NCBI GenBank assembly: GCA_016271365.2
Contig: JADMNL010000028.1
Span: forward strand, 98,983,501 to 99,047,500
DNA: 64,000 nucleotides
Reading direction: 5' to 3'
DNA from: Neoceratodus forsteri
Taxonomy: Eukaryota; Chordata; Ceratodontiformes; Ceratodontidae
Positions 42,000 through 53,700 of the stretch are shown here, piece after piece. The position numbers were made by a program, and so were the translations under genes. The first letter of the stretch is position 1. Every line of letters begins with the position of its first letter. The notes beneath the pieces are model-generated. The model did not search any database. It had not been told where the DNA came from and saw only the letters and a list, made by a program, of their open reading frames with translations.

Positions 42000-43300
42000 C
42001 CGTCATTACCTCTGTATTGCCCACCTTCCAGTTTGAGGCTATGTCCCCTGGTGTTCGCTCCCTTCTTCAGTTTGAACAAGCTATCACCCTCCACCTTATT
42101 TATTCCCTTCAGATACTTAAAGGTCTCAGTCATGTCCCCCTCTCCCTCCTAGTCTCCAGAGGGTACAAATTCAGCCATCTCAATCTTCTCTCATAGGGTA
42201 CATCCTGCATCCCTCAAACCATTTTGGTTGCCCTTCTCTGTACCCTTTCCATCAAGTCAACATCTCTTCGTAGGTGAGGCCTCCAGAACTGCACCCCATA
42301 CTCCAGATGCGGCCTGACCATGGTTCTGTATAATGGCATTAGCATCTCCCTCTTCCTGCTATTAAAACTCCTCCTAATGCAGGCCAACATTCCATTTGCC
42401 TTTCCCACCACCCTGCTACACTGGCTGCCCACTTTGAGGCCAGTGATACCATAATCCCAGCTCCTTCCGTTTCCTTCTCTTAATTACCGCCCCCAAAGGG
42501 GTAAGTTTCCCTCCTATTCCTCCTCCCCAGGTGCATCAGCGAGCACTTTTGTGCATAAGCTTCCAGTTTCCAGGTGTCAGACCACCTCTCCAGCCTCTCA
42601 GGTCTCACTTCATGGCTTACACCCCACTAGGTGAATTCACCCTATTGCAGACCTTTGTATTATCTGCAAACAGGTACACCATCCCTCCAGACCCTCCGCT
42701 AGGGTCACTAACATAGATGTTAAAAGTATTGGTCCTAGCACCAACCCTGTGGCACCCCACTGGTTACTGCCTGTTCCTGGAATGTATTCCATTTACCACC
42801 ACAGTCTGACTCCTTCCCTTCAACCAGTTTTCCACCCACCTGGTGATCCTGAGGTCTACCCCTAGTCTGTCCAGCTTATGTACCATTCCACCATGCGGAA
42901 CGGTGTTGAAGGCCTTATTGAAATCCAGATAGGCAACGTCCACCACTCCTCCCTGGTCCACTATCTGTGTCACCCCATCAAAAAACTCTATCAGGTTAGT
43001 CTGACAGGACCTTCCCTTGGTGAAGCCATGCTGCCTGTCATCCTGCATGCCATTCATCTCCAAGTATTCTATCAACCTGATCTTAAGTAGTGTTTCCATT
43101 ACCTTCCCCACCACCAAGGTAAGACTAATGGAATGGTAGTTTTGACCTCGTCTTCTGCACCCCTTATGTAGTGTGACCACCTCTGCCCTCTTCCAGTCCA
43201 TTGGCACCATCCCTGTAACCAAGGACAAGTTAAACAGCCTGCGCCAGATGCGGTGCCAGTTCATCCTTCACCTCCTTGAGAACCCTTGGGTGTATTCCAT
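42000..43300 (-). pseudogene. CR1-b ORF2 reverse transcriptase, disrupted
   Basis: One open frame (43264-42764) carries LFNLSLVTGMVPMDWKRAEV, VGKVMETLLKIRLIEYLEMN, GFTKGRSCQTNLIEFFDGV, VAYLDFNKAFNTVPHGGMVH (motif A, YLDFxKAFDTVPH) and ITRWVENWLKGRSQTVVVNG. The PQGSVLGP and FADD boxes follow in shifted frames at about 42750-42650. The frame 42432-42214 reads VGKANGMLACIRRSFNSRKR, LYRTMVRPHLEYGVQFWRPH and MERVQRRATKMV. ETFKYLKGINKVEGDSLFKL follows at 42133. Motif A Asp of YLDF is intact. Multiple frameshifts make it dead. Confidence 0.85.
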
Positions 43301-43869
43301 CAGGCCCCATTGCCTTGTCCACTCTAAGTCTACCCAGATCTTCCCTACTCCTTCAGCTGTGAATTCTACCACACCCACCTGCCTGTGGCTGTCACCTCCC
43401 AGCCTGTCCTGGTCCCCTGCCCTCTTTCCTCCATGAAGATTGGGCGAAACAGCTGTTTAATGCCTCTGCTTTTTTTGAAATCCCCTTCTAGTAATGTTCC
43501 ACTTTCCCCCTTATCCTCCCAATCCCATGCTATGCCCTCCTCCTCCTTTCTTAAACGTACCTAAAGAAGGATTTGTCCTCCCTCCTTGCCTGCTTCACTA
43601 TCTTCTCCTCAGTGGCCTCCTTAGCCCTCCTTATCTTTTGCCCTGCCTCCTTTCTTTTTTCCCCTGTAGGTTTCCCTGTCCTCATCCTTTTGAGTCCTCC
43701 TGTACCTCTTGAATGCTCTAGTCTTCTTCTTGACCCCTAACGCCACCTCTCTAGTGAACTATTGAGGTTTTTTCTGTCTTCTATTCTTTCTTACCCTTCT
43801 TATACATGAGTCCATGGCTTTAAATACCCCTCTCTTGATAGCTGCCCATGATTCCTCCACCCCCTGCAT

Positions 43870-44600
43870 CCCCTATCCTCAACATTTCTTCCTAACTACC
43901 TTCCTCATTCCATGAAAGTCAGCCTTCCTAAAGTCCATTACCTTGGTTCTCATCCTAACCCTCACTCTGCCCACTCTCACCCTGAACCTGACAGTCCTGT
44001 GGTCACTGGTGCCAAGCTCTTCCTCCCATTCCACCTCCTCCACACTGTCCCCATTTGTGAGGACCACATCCAACAGGTTTACACCCCTTGTGAGCTCACT
44101 GACCCTTTGCTGCAGGAATGTGCCTTGAAGAGCCTCTAAGATTTCCCTGCTCCTTGCATGGTTGCTGTCTGGCCCTCCAAGTTGATGTCGGAAGGTTTAA
44201 GTTCCCAACTAGCTTATTTCCCTTTCCATGCCATCCTGTTACAGATTCCACAAAGTGCCTATCCCTTCCTCCCCTGCACAGGAGGCCTATAGACTACCCC
44301 AATGCACAGGTTTTCCCCCGTCCCCTGTCTAGGGTGACCCACATTACCTCTGGTTCCCCCTCCTCATCCTGCCCTTCCATGGCCCCAATCCCTTCCCTGA
44401 CATATAATGCCACCCCTCCCCCCTCTTTCCCTTCCGATCCTTCCTAAACAAATGATACCCTGGGATCACCGTCTCCCAGGCATGGTGCTCATTCCACCAA
44501 GTCTCACCCACTGCCACAATGTCTAGGTTCTCCTCCATCATGGTGGCCTCCAGTTCTCCCATTTTGTTCCCCAGGCTCCTGGCATTTGCAACCAAAGCCC
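43870..44600 (-). pseudogene. CR1-b ORF2 AP endonuclease domain, disrupted
   Basis: The frame 44595-44344 reads ANARSLGNKMGELEATMMEE, LDIVAVGETWWNEHHAW (catalytic E of xETW present) and YHLFRKDRKGKRGEGW. The frame 44073-43879 reads MDVVLTNGDSVEEVEWEEEL and GTSDHRTVRFRVRV, with the SDH catalytic box, then a VMDFRKADF block typical of the CR1 linker. The GDFN block lies between them in other frames (about 44200). At least two frameshifts. Confidence 0.85.
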
Positions 44601-44749
44601 TCCAACATGTAGCCCCATCCCGTCCTTCCTGCTGCTAAGTGTTCCCTTGATGAGTGCTGTGATCTGGGGGGGGGGAGGCTGATAGCCTCTCTGCTCTGCC
44701 TCATGTAAGGATGGCCCTGTCCTTAGCCCCCCCTACCTTATTTAGTTTA

Positions 44750-46410
44750 AATTGAACTTCCTTGCCATGAAGTCCCCCAGTTTGCCCTTTAGTGCAGCTG
44801 CTCCTGAAGAGCTCAGGTGCAGCCTGTCTTGGGCATACAGCCCCTCCTATGTAGAGCCCCAGTCACCTATCCGGCCGAACCCCATCCGACTGCACCAACC
44901 TTTTAGCCAAGTGTTGAATGCCCTTATCTTCTCCTTTCTGGATGTGCTTGCTGTTGGTACTGGCAACACCTCAGAGAAGGAAATGGAAGAAAAAACTGTG
45001 TTGCTCTTACAGAACCTAGCGAGTTCCTCGAACCTTGCCTGTTCCTCCATCAGACTGTTCCCCTTCAAGTCAATTGTGCCCAGGTGAAACACCAGATGTG
45101 TCCTTTCATCCTGCTGCTTACCCCAGGAAGGAATATGATGCCTCACCTCCAAGCGCAGTCATCCCTGGCATGCACTGTACATACTGCATTGTTTTTGCTC
45201 CCTTACTTACCCATTTTAGCCCCTTAATTAGTGAGTCCCCCAAGAGTGCCACCCTACTGCCCCCTGCTTCCTGGTTGTCCTTTTGGCCTCTAGCTTTGTG
45301 TCACAGGGTTTGGCTCCCTTTGGACTCCTCCTCATGTTCCATCCTGATTTGGTTTCTGCCCCTGCTCATCTTTTGTTCCCATCACCTAGCTTATCCTGAT
45401 TTTTACCCACACCCAGCATCTGTCCCTCTTCACCCTCTCTCTTTAGCCTTTCCTCAGACTCCCCCCTCCTGTACCTCTTCATCCCTGCAGACCCCTCCTA
45501 CATCACTGCTTGAGTATGTGCCAACTTCACCTGACCTCCCTCTATCTGCTCCTGGCCTTTCCCCATCTGCATCACTGTGTGAGATTGTGCCAACTGTGCT
45601 TGATCCCCTTCCAACTGTTCCTGTCCTGACCATCTTTGCAGAAGGTTTTAAGCACCGTACCTCACTTGGAGAAGACTTCCTCATCACCACCTGCCCTGTC
45701 TGCATATTTCCCCTCTCCTGCACCCTGCCCGGTGCATGCCCCAGCCTCCTACTGTAGCTCCTGCCCTGCAGGGTTTCCTCCTGTTCATTTTTAGCCTCCC
45801 AGGAGCTCAACTCCAGGTCTTCAGTGCTTCCTTCCTGCCCTTTTCTTATGCCACAGTTCCCTAGTGCCACCCTCTGGTGTGTCCTAATGTGCCGTCCCTC
45901 CTCCACCTTCCCCTGCATGCAATGTGCCTGCCCCTCCTCCCCTTCCACTGCACCTGAGATCTTTCCCCCACGTTCCCCAGTCGCTCTGCCCCCCTTCTCT
46001 GATGGCCCCTGACCAGACCTTCCTCAAAATATCCTCGACTAGGATACCTAGGGGGCAAAACTATTTGTTACTTCTACCCTCTGGCCCATTTCACCTATAC
46101 TACGTCATCCTTCATTCTTGGGCATCCATCTGCCTTTTCCTGAGCCTACTGTCTTCCACCTCCTGATCCCCGCGGCCCCTTTTCTCTAGCTACAGGCATC
46201 ATTTTTGTGCCTCTAGACCTCCTGCTGTCAGTTCCCACTGACCCCTTTCCTCCTGTCTCAGGCGTCCCTGTCCCAACTCTGGACTTGCTGCTGTCTGTTA
46301 CCACCTCTGGTTTATCCCCCCGGATCCCCTTCCATCCTCTCCCTCCCAAGCCCTTGACTTCCGGAACAGTGTATCTGATCCTCCAGTGAATCCATTCAGC
46401 CCTTCCCACT
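44750..46410 (-). pseudogene. CR1-b ORF1 with SGNH esterase domain, disrupted
   Basis: The N-terminal half (46409-45454, two frames) is Gly/Arg/Glu-rich low-complexity sequence. The esterase half has VALLGDSLIKGLKWV (nucleophile block, about 45240), VQCMPGMTALGG (Gly block), HLVFHLGTIDLKGNSLMEE (block III with Asn of GTND replaced by Ile, about 45080), FNTWLKGWCSRMGFGRIGDW, and AQDRLHLSSSGAAALKG (Asp-His block, about 44815). The loss of the Asn oxyanion residue and a stop after the GDW stretch argue against function. Confidence 0.8.
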
Positions 46411-46450
46411 CCTTCCTTGGCTTATACCGTCCCGGTCTCTCTACCTCCTT

Positions 46451-47639
46451 TTCCCAGCTTCCCCCCCATTTAACCCCTACCTTAGCCTCGCCACTTCCTC
46501 CCTCAGCTGAGTGAGCTGCTTACATCATACAACCCCCATCCTCCAAGCCCAATTTAGGATCGTAGCCATTCCACAGCCACTGCACCCACCACCCTAACAA
46601 AGATCCCCCTCGAGTCCCTCCTCCGTGCTGCCCTACCATTTCTTCCGTGATACTCAGACACAGTCCTAAATCATACCTTATGTATTTTGGGCCCTGACCC
46701 TCACCCCTACTCAGCCCCAACCCACAGTCAAGACTTTATAGAAATAATAAAGCATGTGCAAACCACAGGCATCAGAATTAATAACCATAGTCACCCAGTT
46801 CAAGTCCAAGTCATCAAGTTCAAGTCCCCAGCACCTCCAGCATCAGTAATCCAAGATCAAGTGACCTGTAGACCTGTGATCTGTTAGCTCCTCCCCCTGT
46901 AGACCTGTGACCTGTGATCTGTTAGCTCCTCCACTTCATATATGGCTCCTCCTCCCCTCCTTATTTAATAGGGGTCAGGGAGGGAGGATGGGAACAAACA
47001 CAGCTCTCAGCTCTGCGGTCTGGCTGGCTTTTTAAAGCCTGACCACCTTGGCACCTCTCTCCTTGATTGGCCTGATCCTACACCACAGTCTGCGGTGGGC
47101 CGGCAGTCCTTGCTTCAGTTGCCGAACTGCGACCTGTGCACCTTGCTATTTCAGCTCCAAACAGTTCAGCTCTCCTTCCTCTGGTCATGGACTGTGACCC
47201 CACTACAGCCACGGCTCCACGCAGCTCTCCGGTCTCCTTTCCCTGGTCGATGACTGTGACCCACTCCCCCCCCCCCCACTGTCACAGCTAACAAACACAG
47301 AAATGCGCAGTCTGATTTCTTTATGTGCCACCTGGGCTATTGGTACAATTCATGACAGAGGTCATCCAGGGTCACAGAAGAGGCTTTTGCTATGCAAGAG
47401 CCTTCAGGCATGCACTCCTGCCCTATTACATTGATAGACTGGGGCACACTTACTCAAGTGCAGGATGTGAAATTCTTTTGTCCTTATGCTTCCTTTGTTA
47501 TCTAAAGAAGTTGTTTAAAAGCCCACAAACAGATCCTTAGGAGCAATCCAGATGAAAATGTGGATTCAAGCAGGACCCAGAGTCATTGAATTTGTCAGAC
47601 ATGCCCCTACCTCCAAGCACTTTTCTGAAGCCTGACAAT
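46451..47639. other. Unassigned sequence upstream of CR1-b
   Basis: Contains a short tandem duplication at 46867-46932 (GACCTGTGATCTGTTAGCTC twice, with CTCCTCC) and a poly-C run at 47266-47277. A TATTTAATAGGGG-like promoter motif (46965) followed by CAGCTCTCAGCTCTGCGGTC could be an LTR or the CR1 5' region on the other strand. I could not decide. Confidence 0.3.
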
Positions 47640-47890
47640 GACAAATGCTGCAGCTGCTTTTCTCTTTGTGTCCATTCAAGCCTCAGTTACCTCTGGCTAC
47701 CCTGCCCCTGGTACTCACTTTCCCTCAATGTATTGTATTTCAGTTGCTGAAAAATGTCTGTGCACCATTTCTGCATTGTTACTCAACTTTATGTAATGTT
47801 TGCATTGTACCTCAATTGACGTGGAACCGTTGTAAACGAGCCTTGGCTCAAAGGTACTTGTAATCCTAGACTCTAAATAAATAAAAAAAA
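47640..47890 (+). mobile_element. LINE/SINE 3' tail fragment
   Basis: CCGTTGTAAACGAGCCTTGG and GTACTTGTAATCCTAGACTC, then AAATAAATAAAAAAAAAA. The tail form is that of the + strand L2 fragment ending at 38090. The upstream limit is unclear. Confidence 0.45.
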
Positions 47891-50800
47891 AATAGTTGCT
47901 TGACTTCTGTTTTGCTTGGGATAGCTTCCAAAAAGTTGATTTTAAACTGCAAATGCAAATACCAGGTGGTGATGTTTTGCAGAAATCCAGTCCAGGAGAC
48001 CTTCACAGATGTAGTGAGCAAGAATGGTGTAGTTACTCCAAGCAGAAAATCTTGCAAATCCCCAAGAACTGAGCTACAGACAAACACAAACAGCCACCCA
48101 CACAGACCCAGAAGGTGGGGGATATGCATTTCAGTTGGGTGATCCTGGGTAACTGAATTGTTAAAAATATGGTGCCACTTTATAGCATCCAAAAAGCATA
48201 TTGGGCCAGATTTTTTTGCTATCTGTTTTCCACAGCTACTTGCCGTACCGTACCTACAATTGTAAGACACTGCCCTTCCTTCTATCACATGTCTCTTGGT
48301 TTGCTTTTCTCCAGTCCAGTTCTGCTGCTCCCAGAAGTCATCCCAGGCAGACAGACCCTTGCTTGTGGGTACGTAGACTTTCAGACCTTCCAGGCTTCAA
48401 ACAAGTTTGTTAATCTGGGGCGCAGACATCACCCGGGATAATGAAATGCGAGGCTTTGTGCCATCATAAGTACAAGGATTTTCAATTTTACCCTCTGTGG
48501 TGTCTTGTCCACCACCTACAGTGCTCTATCATCCTCATGGCACTGCCCTCAGTATGCTGAAGGTTGTGTGGTCACCTACAAAGTCCCGTACTCTCCGCAA
48601 CTTTCACTACTAATCACGGTGGTGGCAAATCCCCTCCGCACACACACACACACCTGGAGCCTGACAACAATGCTGCCACACCACTCACAAGGCTGTTCTG
48701 ATGTAGAGTGGGTGGGTGAGCAGGTTTAGGGAGTCACCTACATGAGAGCACAATGCATTCTTCAAGCACCACTGGGCTTAGATGACTTCCATTGTTATTT
48801 CAATGCTAGTACTGTCCACAGTAGTACTACTATTATACAAACCATTTACAGTCCTTGCACACATGTGCTCACATGCACCAATATGGCACAGCCACTGGGG
48901 AGATAAGGGGGGTCCCATCCCCCTCAATGTTTTAGCCTTGCAAAGTGGCCATTGCCATTGATGTGAAAGGTTCAGTAGATTCATGTTCCTACAACTTTTA
49001 GCCATTATTGCACCTATGAACACACACTACATACATGCACATAGACAGGCTTGCTGGGAGTTGATGACTGCCAGGAGTATTTCAGGCTTTCGTTCAGCAC
49101 AGTTTGAACCTCTGGGGCAGGAATTTTATAAGGATCCATCAAACTGCATCGACCACTGTTTTCAACATAGAAATGTGTCCAAACTGTTAGACTATCTATT
49201 AGCTGGCTGCATCCAACAAAGGTGCAAGTGGCTGGTGCACTCAAACAGGATACAACTCCACAACTGTGTCTTTTTAAATGCAAATTGTGGTCACGCCTGC
49301 CATGTGGAAAGCCTAAGCACTGCATATCCTCAGCATGAAGGCTTCCCTAAGTCTGGTAACCACGCATCAGGTGTCCTGCGGACTCACACAGCATTCATAA
49401 AAGGGGGGGGAGTCCCTTCCGCACCCAATCCCCCATCTGTTCTTGCAGTTATGCGCATGAATGGTCCAGAAGAGTGGCCAGGGAGTGTACCAATGCTACG
49501 CATCATTCACTAAGGCGCAGAGTGGTAGGAGAGGGGGGGTGTACAGTCTGTGCAAGCAGGGACTCTATTGTAGCCACTGCACACACTCCCATGAAGAGCA
49601 CCCACTGGCTGCGGTGGAACTGACCCCCCCGCCATGCTGCCCCAAGCCTCTGATCAGGCAGAGGGGGCTGGAGGCAGCCACTGGGGCAATTACCTATTTT
49701 TCTGTTAATCCTGGGATGCCTGGTGTCCCACAATCCCCTGCTCCACATGGAGCAGCGGATCCACTTTGGGACTAGGATGGGCATCCAACTGAATGCCCAC
49801 CTGTGTCTGCTGATCTGCCCCCATGCACCAACATGCAGGGGCGGCACCACAGACAGGGGATATGTGGTGGCTGGCGGTGGTGAACGATGTGCCCCATGTG
49901 CCAGTCCACAAGTGCAGACATACACAGACTGGGTACTTGCCTGTTTTGCGTAGCCGGCCTGCATTAGTTTACCAGTGTGACTTCTTGTCATAAACTGATG
50001 TACCTTCTGAAAATTTGCTGATAGTTATATTGAAGTTGAACGTTGAATGGCACTGTGATATATTGAATGGTGTTTGTGCAGGTAAACTGATGTGCAGTAC
50101 ATTTAGTACTTGAATGACATACATTTGCCTTAGTACACACCAATGTTTGCCACCGTAAGCACTGTGATATACCATTCAACTTCGTATAACTACCACTGTA
50201 GCACAGGGCTGTCTGGATATAATTGGATGGATGCCGATGTAGCGCAGCAAGTATACACATCTGCATCCAGCCTTTGAAATCCTATGATCATTTTCTTGCA
50301 CTTCAATCATTTCTGCAATATGCATCTCACAAATACAGGATCACAGATGAAAAGGGAAGAAAAAAATACTGTTTTCCCAGAGTGTCAGTGTAAAAGACAG
50401 ACACTGATTCAGTTTGTATAGAGTACAACATGCTTGCTGTGTGATTTTATTCCAACAAGGTTCCAAATCATAAGAAAATAAAAATAATATATAAGAAAAT
50501 AAATCGTTACATGGCATTTGTCAGGATGCAAGTCAGGATCACATAACATCGCTGGGATCTTTTCTCATCTGTGCTTCAAATTGCTTTGAGGACATGAAGA
50601 CTGCATGTCCTTCCCTCTCCCAGTCTCTGGGCAGACTGAAAACACCAAGCTCTGCACAACTAATGTTGGGGGGGGGAGGTTATACGCCCTCTGTCAGGCT
50701 CTGGGCTGTCTGAAGCACCAAGGTCATTTACAACTGTTCTCAAGGCTGTTTGCAACTGGCTCTGGACTGACGGGAAAAACAAGGCTTGTTCACCTTAGAT

Positions 50801-50984
50801 ACCTTATGAATTTAAAGTAAAACAAATACATTCTCCAGCCTTTTCCCTATCGAGGGAAACTTTTCTTTTATACTAAATCTGTCTTTCTCTGGTACCAAAC
50901 CGCTATGTAGTATACAACATTTTCAATGTACTTTAGGCAGTGAAACATATTTTATACTGTATGTGCTGCATAACAACAGTGCAG
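47891..50984. other. Unassigned ~3.1-kb stretch
   Basis: Open frames up to 176 codons (48983-49513 +) and 162 codons (49991-49503 -) overlap on opposite strands and match nothing recognised. A short (CA)n run is at 48639-48652. An inverted repeat is at 50022-50062/50165-50200 (GTTATATTGAAGTTGAACG facing CCATTCAACTTCGTATAAC). This is the largest part of the window without a clear assignment. Confidence 0.3.
50022..50205. repeat. Short inverted-repeat element
   Basis: AGTTATATTGAAGTTGAACG (50026) and CCATTCAACTTCGTATAACT (50171) are imperfect reverse complements. Inside, CACTGTGATATA occurs in direct orientation on both sides (50050 and 50160). A small MITE is possible. Confidence 0.5.
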
Positions 50985-52520
50985 CAAAAAGGGCTCATGT
51001 GGGGCACAGTCATGCCCCTACATTAGGGTTCAGTCTTCACTTCTATGTTAAACTGAACATTTTGAACTTTCATAACTTCAGAACCATTGACCCGACTTGT
51101 ATAACATTTTGCATGGGCCATCAGGGACCAAAACTCTCTTGATGTGGCAAGTTTCATTCTGGTGGGATATGTAGGTGCAGAGATACAGATTATCAAAATA
51201 TTTGAAAATTATCACTTTTGGTGAAATTCTTTGTTCATGCCGCTATGCAAAAACGGTGTTGAATTTTGGTCTAAAATTATTAGGGTATGTAGGTCTTGGG
51301 TCACAGATGTGCCTTTGAAAGGTTTGCCGAAAACATATTCATCCATTTCAAAGTTATTCAATTTTAAAGTTTTCTATTATTTCCTGTGGGACCAGTTAGA
51401 TGTCCTGCTCAAAAAAGAATTCTTGATCACAAATGGGGAATTTCTTGAGCAAATGCAGAATCTTTTATCGTGCTGCTGCCATCTTGTTTTCAGTTAGCAA
51501 GGGAAACAAAATAAAACTGCTAAAAAAGTAGAGGGCTTTTGTAAACACCAGCAGGTGTGTTTACCTAACCGGGGGCCCCTAGAATCGGATTCTGGGGTTA
51601 GTTTTTTGATAAGTTGTTCAGAAATGTGTTTTTTTAGCTGCAGAAATCCTTTTTCGAAAATCTCAGAAAAGTATGCTGTGAAACAGGATCTTTTTACAAT
51701 TTATTTATTTAAAATTTGGCAACGGAAGGCACACTGAGCAGAGCTAATTTCCAGGTGCGACCTGGCGTAAGAGCAGCATGTATATACATCACAATTTGCG
51801 ATAAAGGATTTTCTTTTGCCGCAAACTGTGGAAAAAGAATCACAAAAAAGGATTCTTTTTCACACTTTGTGAAAAAGGATTTTCTTTTACCGCAAATTGC
51901 GAAAGAAGAAATTGCGGAAAAGGATTCTTTTTCGCAATTTGTGAAAAAAGATTTTTAAGACAGCTGTTTCTTTCTTACTGCACAGTTAGAAAATGGCTTG
52001 TTATTTTGGTATGACATTTTCAGGATACAAAAAGCTTGCACCACAGATGTGCCTTTTTCTGGTTTGGTGAAAATATATTACTTTACTCTGGAGTTCAAGC
52101 GGGGTTAAATTTTACTTTGCTTCCCAGAGGATAACATTATGTCGAGGTGTACAGTCATTTTTTGTCACCGCGTTGTAAAGAAATGGTTTACAATTTTCTT
52201 TAAAATTTCCAGGGTAAAGACAGCTTGCCACACCGATGTACCTTTTGCCAGTTTTGTGAAAATATATTAATTTTGTATGGAGTTCTCGAGGGTTAAACTT
52301 TGCTTCATTTCCTGTAGCATAACACTGTAATGGGAGGTGTACAGAGTCATTTTGTTGTCACTCCACTGTGAAGAAGGGTTTGCAATTTTCTTCTAAATTT
52401 TCCAGGGTACAGATACTTGCCCGTCAATGTGTCTTTTGTTGGTTTCATGAAAATATATTAAGTTGTCAGGTGTTTCTTTGGGTCTGCATACTACGGCATT
52501 AGAGTGAAGGACCTACACTA
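50985..52520. mobile_element. Family F element, copy 2
   Basis: Shares with 5.44-6.75 kb: TTCTATGTTAAAC near the start, CACAGATGTGCCTTTGAAAG (51303), then tandem units starting CACAGATGTGCCTTTTTCTG (52042), CACCGATGTACCTTTTGCCA (52224) and a third at about 52420, spacing 184-195 bp. Each carries a GTGAAAATATATTA block and CCCWGAGGATAACATTA-like sequence. Clusters of TTCGCAATTTGTG/CGCAAATTGCGAAA at 51790-51950 parallel those at 5870-6145 in copy 1. No coding potential. Confidence 0.6.
51690..51790 (-). mobile_element. L2-type 3' tail inside family F copy 2
   Basis: ATTTATTTATTTAAAATTTGGC, then AGGCACACTGAGCAGAGCTAA and CCAGGTGCGACCTGGCG. This is the antisense 3' end also seen at 60.4 kb. Confidence 0.5.
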
Positions 52521-53080
52521 TCTCAAAAATTATGCACAGATGGAAGCTCAGGGTCCTCTTGACCCTCCGCTCCAAATGCAAATATGGATGCCATTATGGA
52601 CTGATGAGGGTGAAGGGCCGGAGAGCCCGGTATCCACATGTAAATAGGGATACAATTACAGTATCTCAAACATTATGGATGGATGACACTGTGCACTCGC
52701 AAATGCAAATATGAATACCATTATGAAGTACTGGGAGTGCAGGCCAATCTATACATTGTAATGACAATTATGTTGATCAATAAACTATTACTACCTACCA
52801 TACATGGCAGCTGGGGCCCAGGGGTTCTGCACTGTCTACACAAACACAGAGAATTATGGTCTAGTGATGGGAGTGCAGGGCCACACAGGGAAATAAGGAT
52901 ACAATTACAGTCTCTCAAAAATTATGGATGGTTGGGCGTGCAGGGCCCAGAGATTGATCAGTCAACCAATGAGTGCATACTGTCTACTGCACACTCTCAG
53001 TGACAGTTCAATTGATGACTGGCAATGGGGATGTGAGGAGTGTTGTACCATTTGCCAGCATGGGTTGCATTGGGGGAAGT
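52521..53080 (+). repeat. Degenerate ~265-bp repeat
   Basis: GATACAATTACAGTATCTCA (52649) and GATACAATTACAGTCTCTCA (52898) are each followed by AAAATTATGGATGG-like sequence and preceded by a GGGTGCAGGGCC-like block. Only two to three diverged units, weakly supported. Confidence 0.45.
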
Positions 53081-53084
53081 GGGT

Positions 53085-53395
53085 TGGTGGATCACACCTG
53101 CTGAGGTGGGGGGACCACTAGACTACCAGGGTATTGTGGGTTTCATTGGGATTGCAATCGGAGGAATGAGGGAGGGGAGGGCTGCTAGACCACCTGGGAT
53201 GTATTTATATGAAACATGGGCGATGATGGGGAGCGAGGGAGGGAGGAACCACTGGACCACCAATTATACTTTTTATACATGGGGACAGGAATCGGGGCAG
53301 AGGAGGGACTGCTGAACCACCAATGATATTTTTTTTGTGCATGGGGACAGAGATCAGGGCAGGGGAAGGATCACTGAACCACCAATGTTTCCTAA
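53085..53395 (-). repeat. Minisatellite array M2, ~61-67 bp units
   Basis: TGGACCACCA-type cores at 53119, 53185, 53252, 53313 and 53375 are the reverse complement of the M1 core TGGTGGTCCA. Units also share GGGGACAGGAATCGGGGCAG-like sequence, matching the GCCCGATTGC part of the 55-kb arms. Confidence 0.75.
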
Positions 53396-53700
53396 CAGGG
53401 CTTGGGGCTTGGGGGTAACTGGGCGGCACACTCAGATGTTGCTCACATGCAGATGAGCCCATAATGTGCATGCAAATGGCCCCTTAGTACCGTGCATGCC
53501 CAGTAGGCTCATCTGCATGTTTGGGCTGAATATTGCCCAAGGAGGCCATGACGCTAACCAGTGCATGCTGCACTTTACCCCTATGAGCAGTCTTCAGCCT
53601 AGCACTCTGGTAGCACTGTGCCAAGCATGGCGCTGCTTGATGTGTGCCAGGCTACCATGGCCCCATATTTAGATAGATAGTGCAGTCAGTTTGGATTACG
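53396..53700. repeat. Inverted repeat beside M2
   Basis: CATGCAGATGAGCC (53447) and GGCTCATCTGCATG (53507) are perfect 14-bp complements. Flanking GGGCTGAATATTGCCC forms a further short palindrome. Confidence 0.6.

Larger units (their letters stand above)
41776..46450 (-). mobile_element. Long CR1 LINE (CR1-b), nearly full ORF1-ORF2
   Basis: The 3' end (41776-41850) has decayed ACACAGACACACAGAAATGT repeats and GATGGCAGAGAAAGGCCCCA, the usual CR1 3' leader. Right to left: ORF1 (about 46400-44750), endonuclease (44600-43880), RT (43300-42550), RT C-terminus (42432-42214) and 3' UTR. Some blocks differ from CR1-a (SDHRTVRFRVRVG here, SDHQSLWFEI there), so the two belong to distinct subfamilies. 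Confidence 0.85.

Noticed and set aside
48983..49513. 176-codon + frame as a coding exon
   Set aside because: An overlapping opposite-strand frame is of similar length, composition is not codon-like, and no recognisable motif is present.
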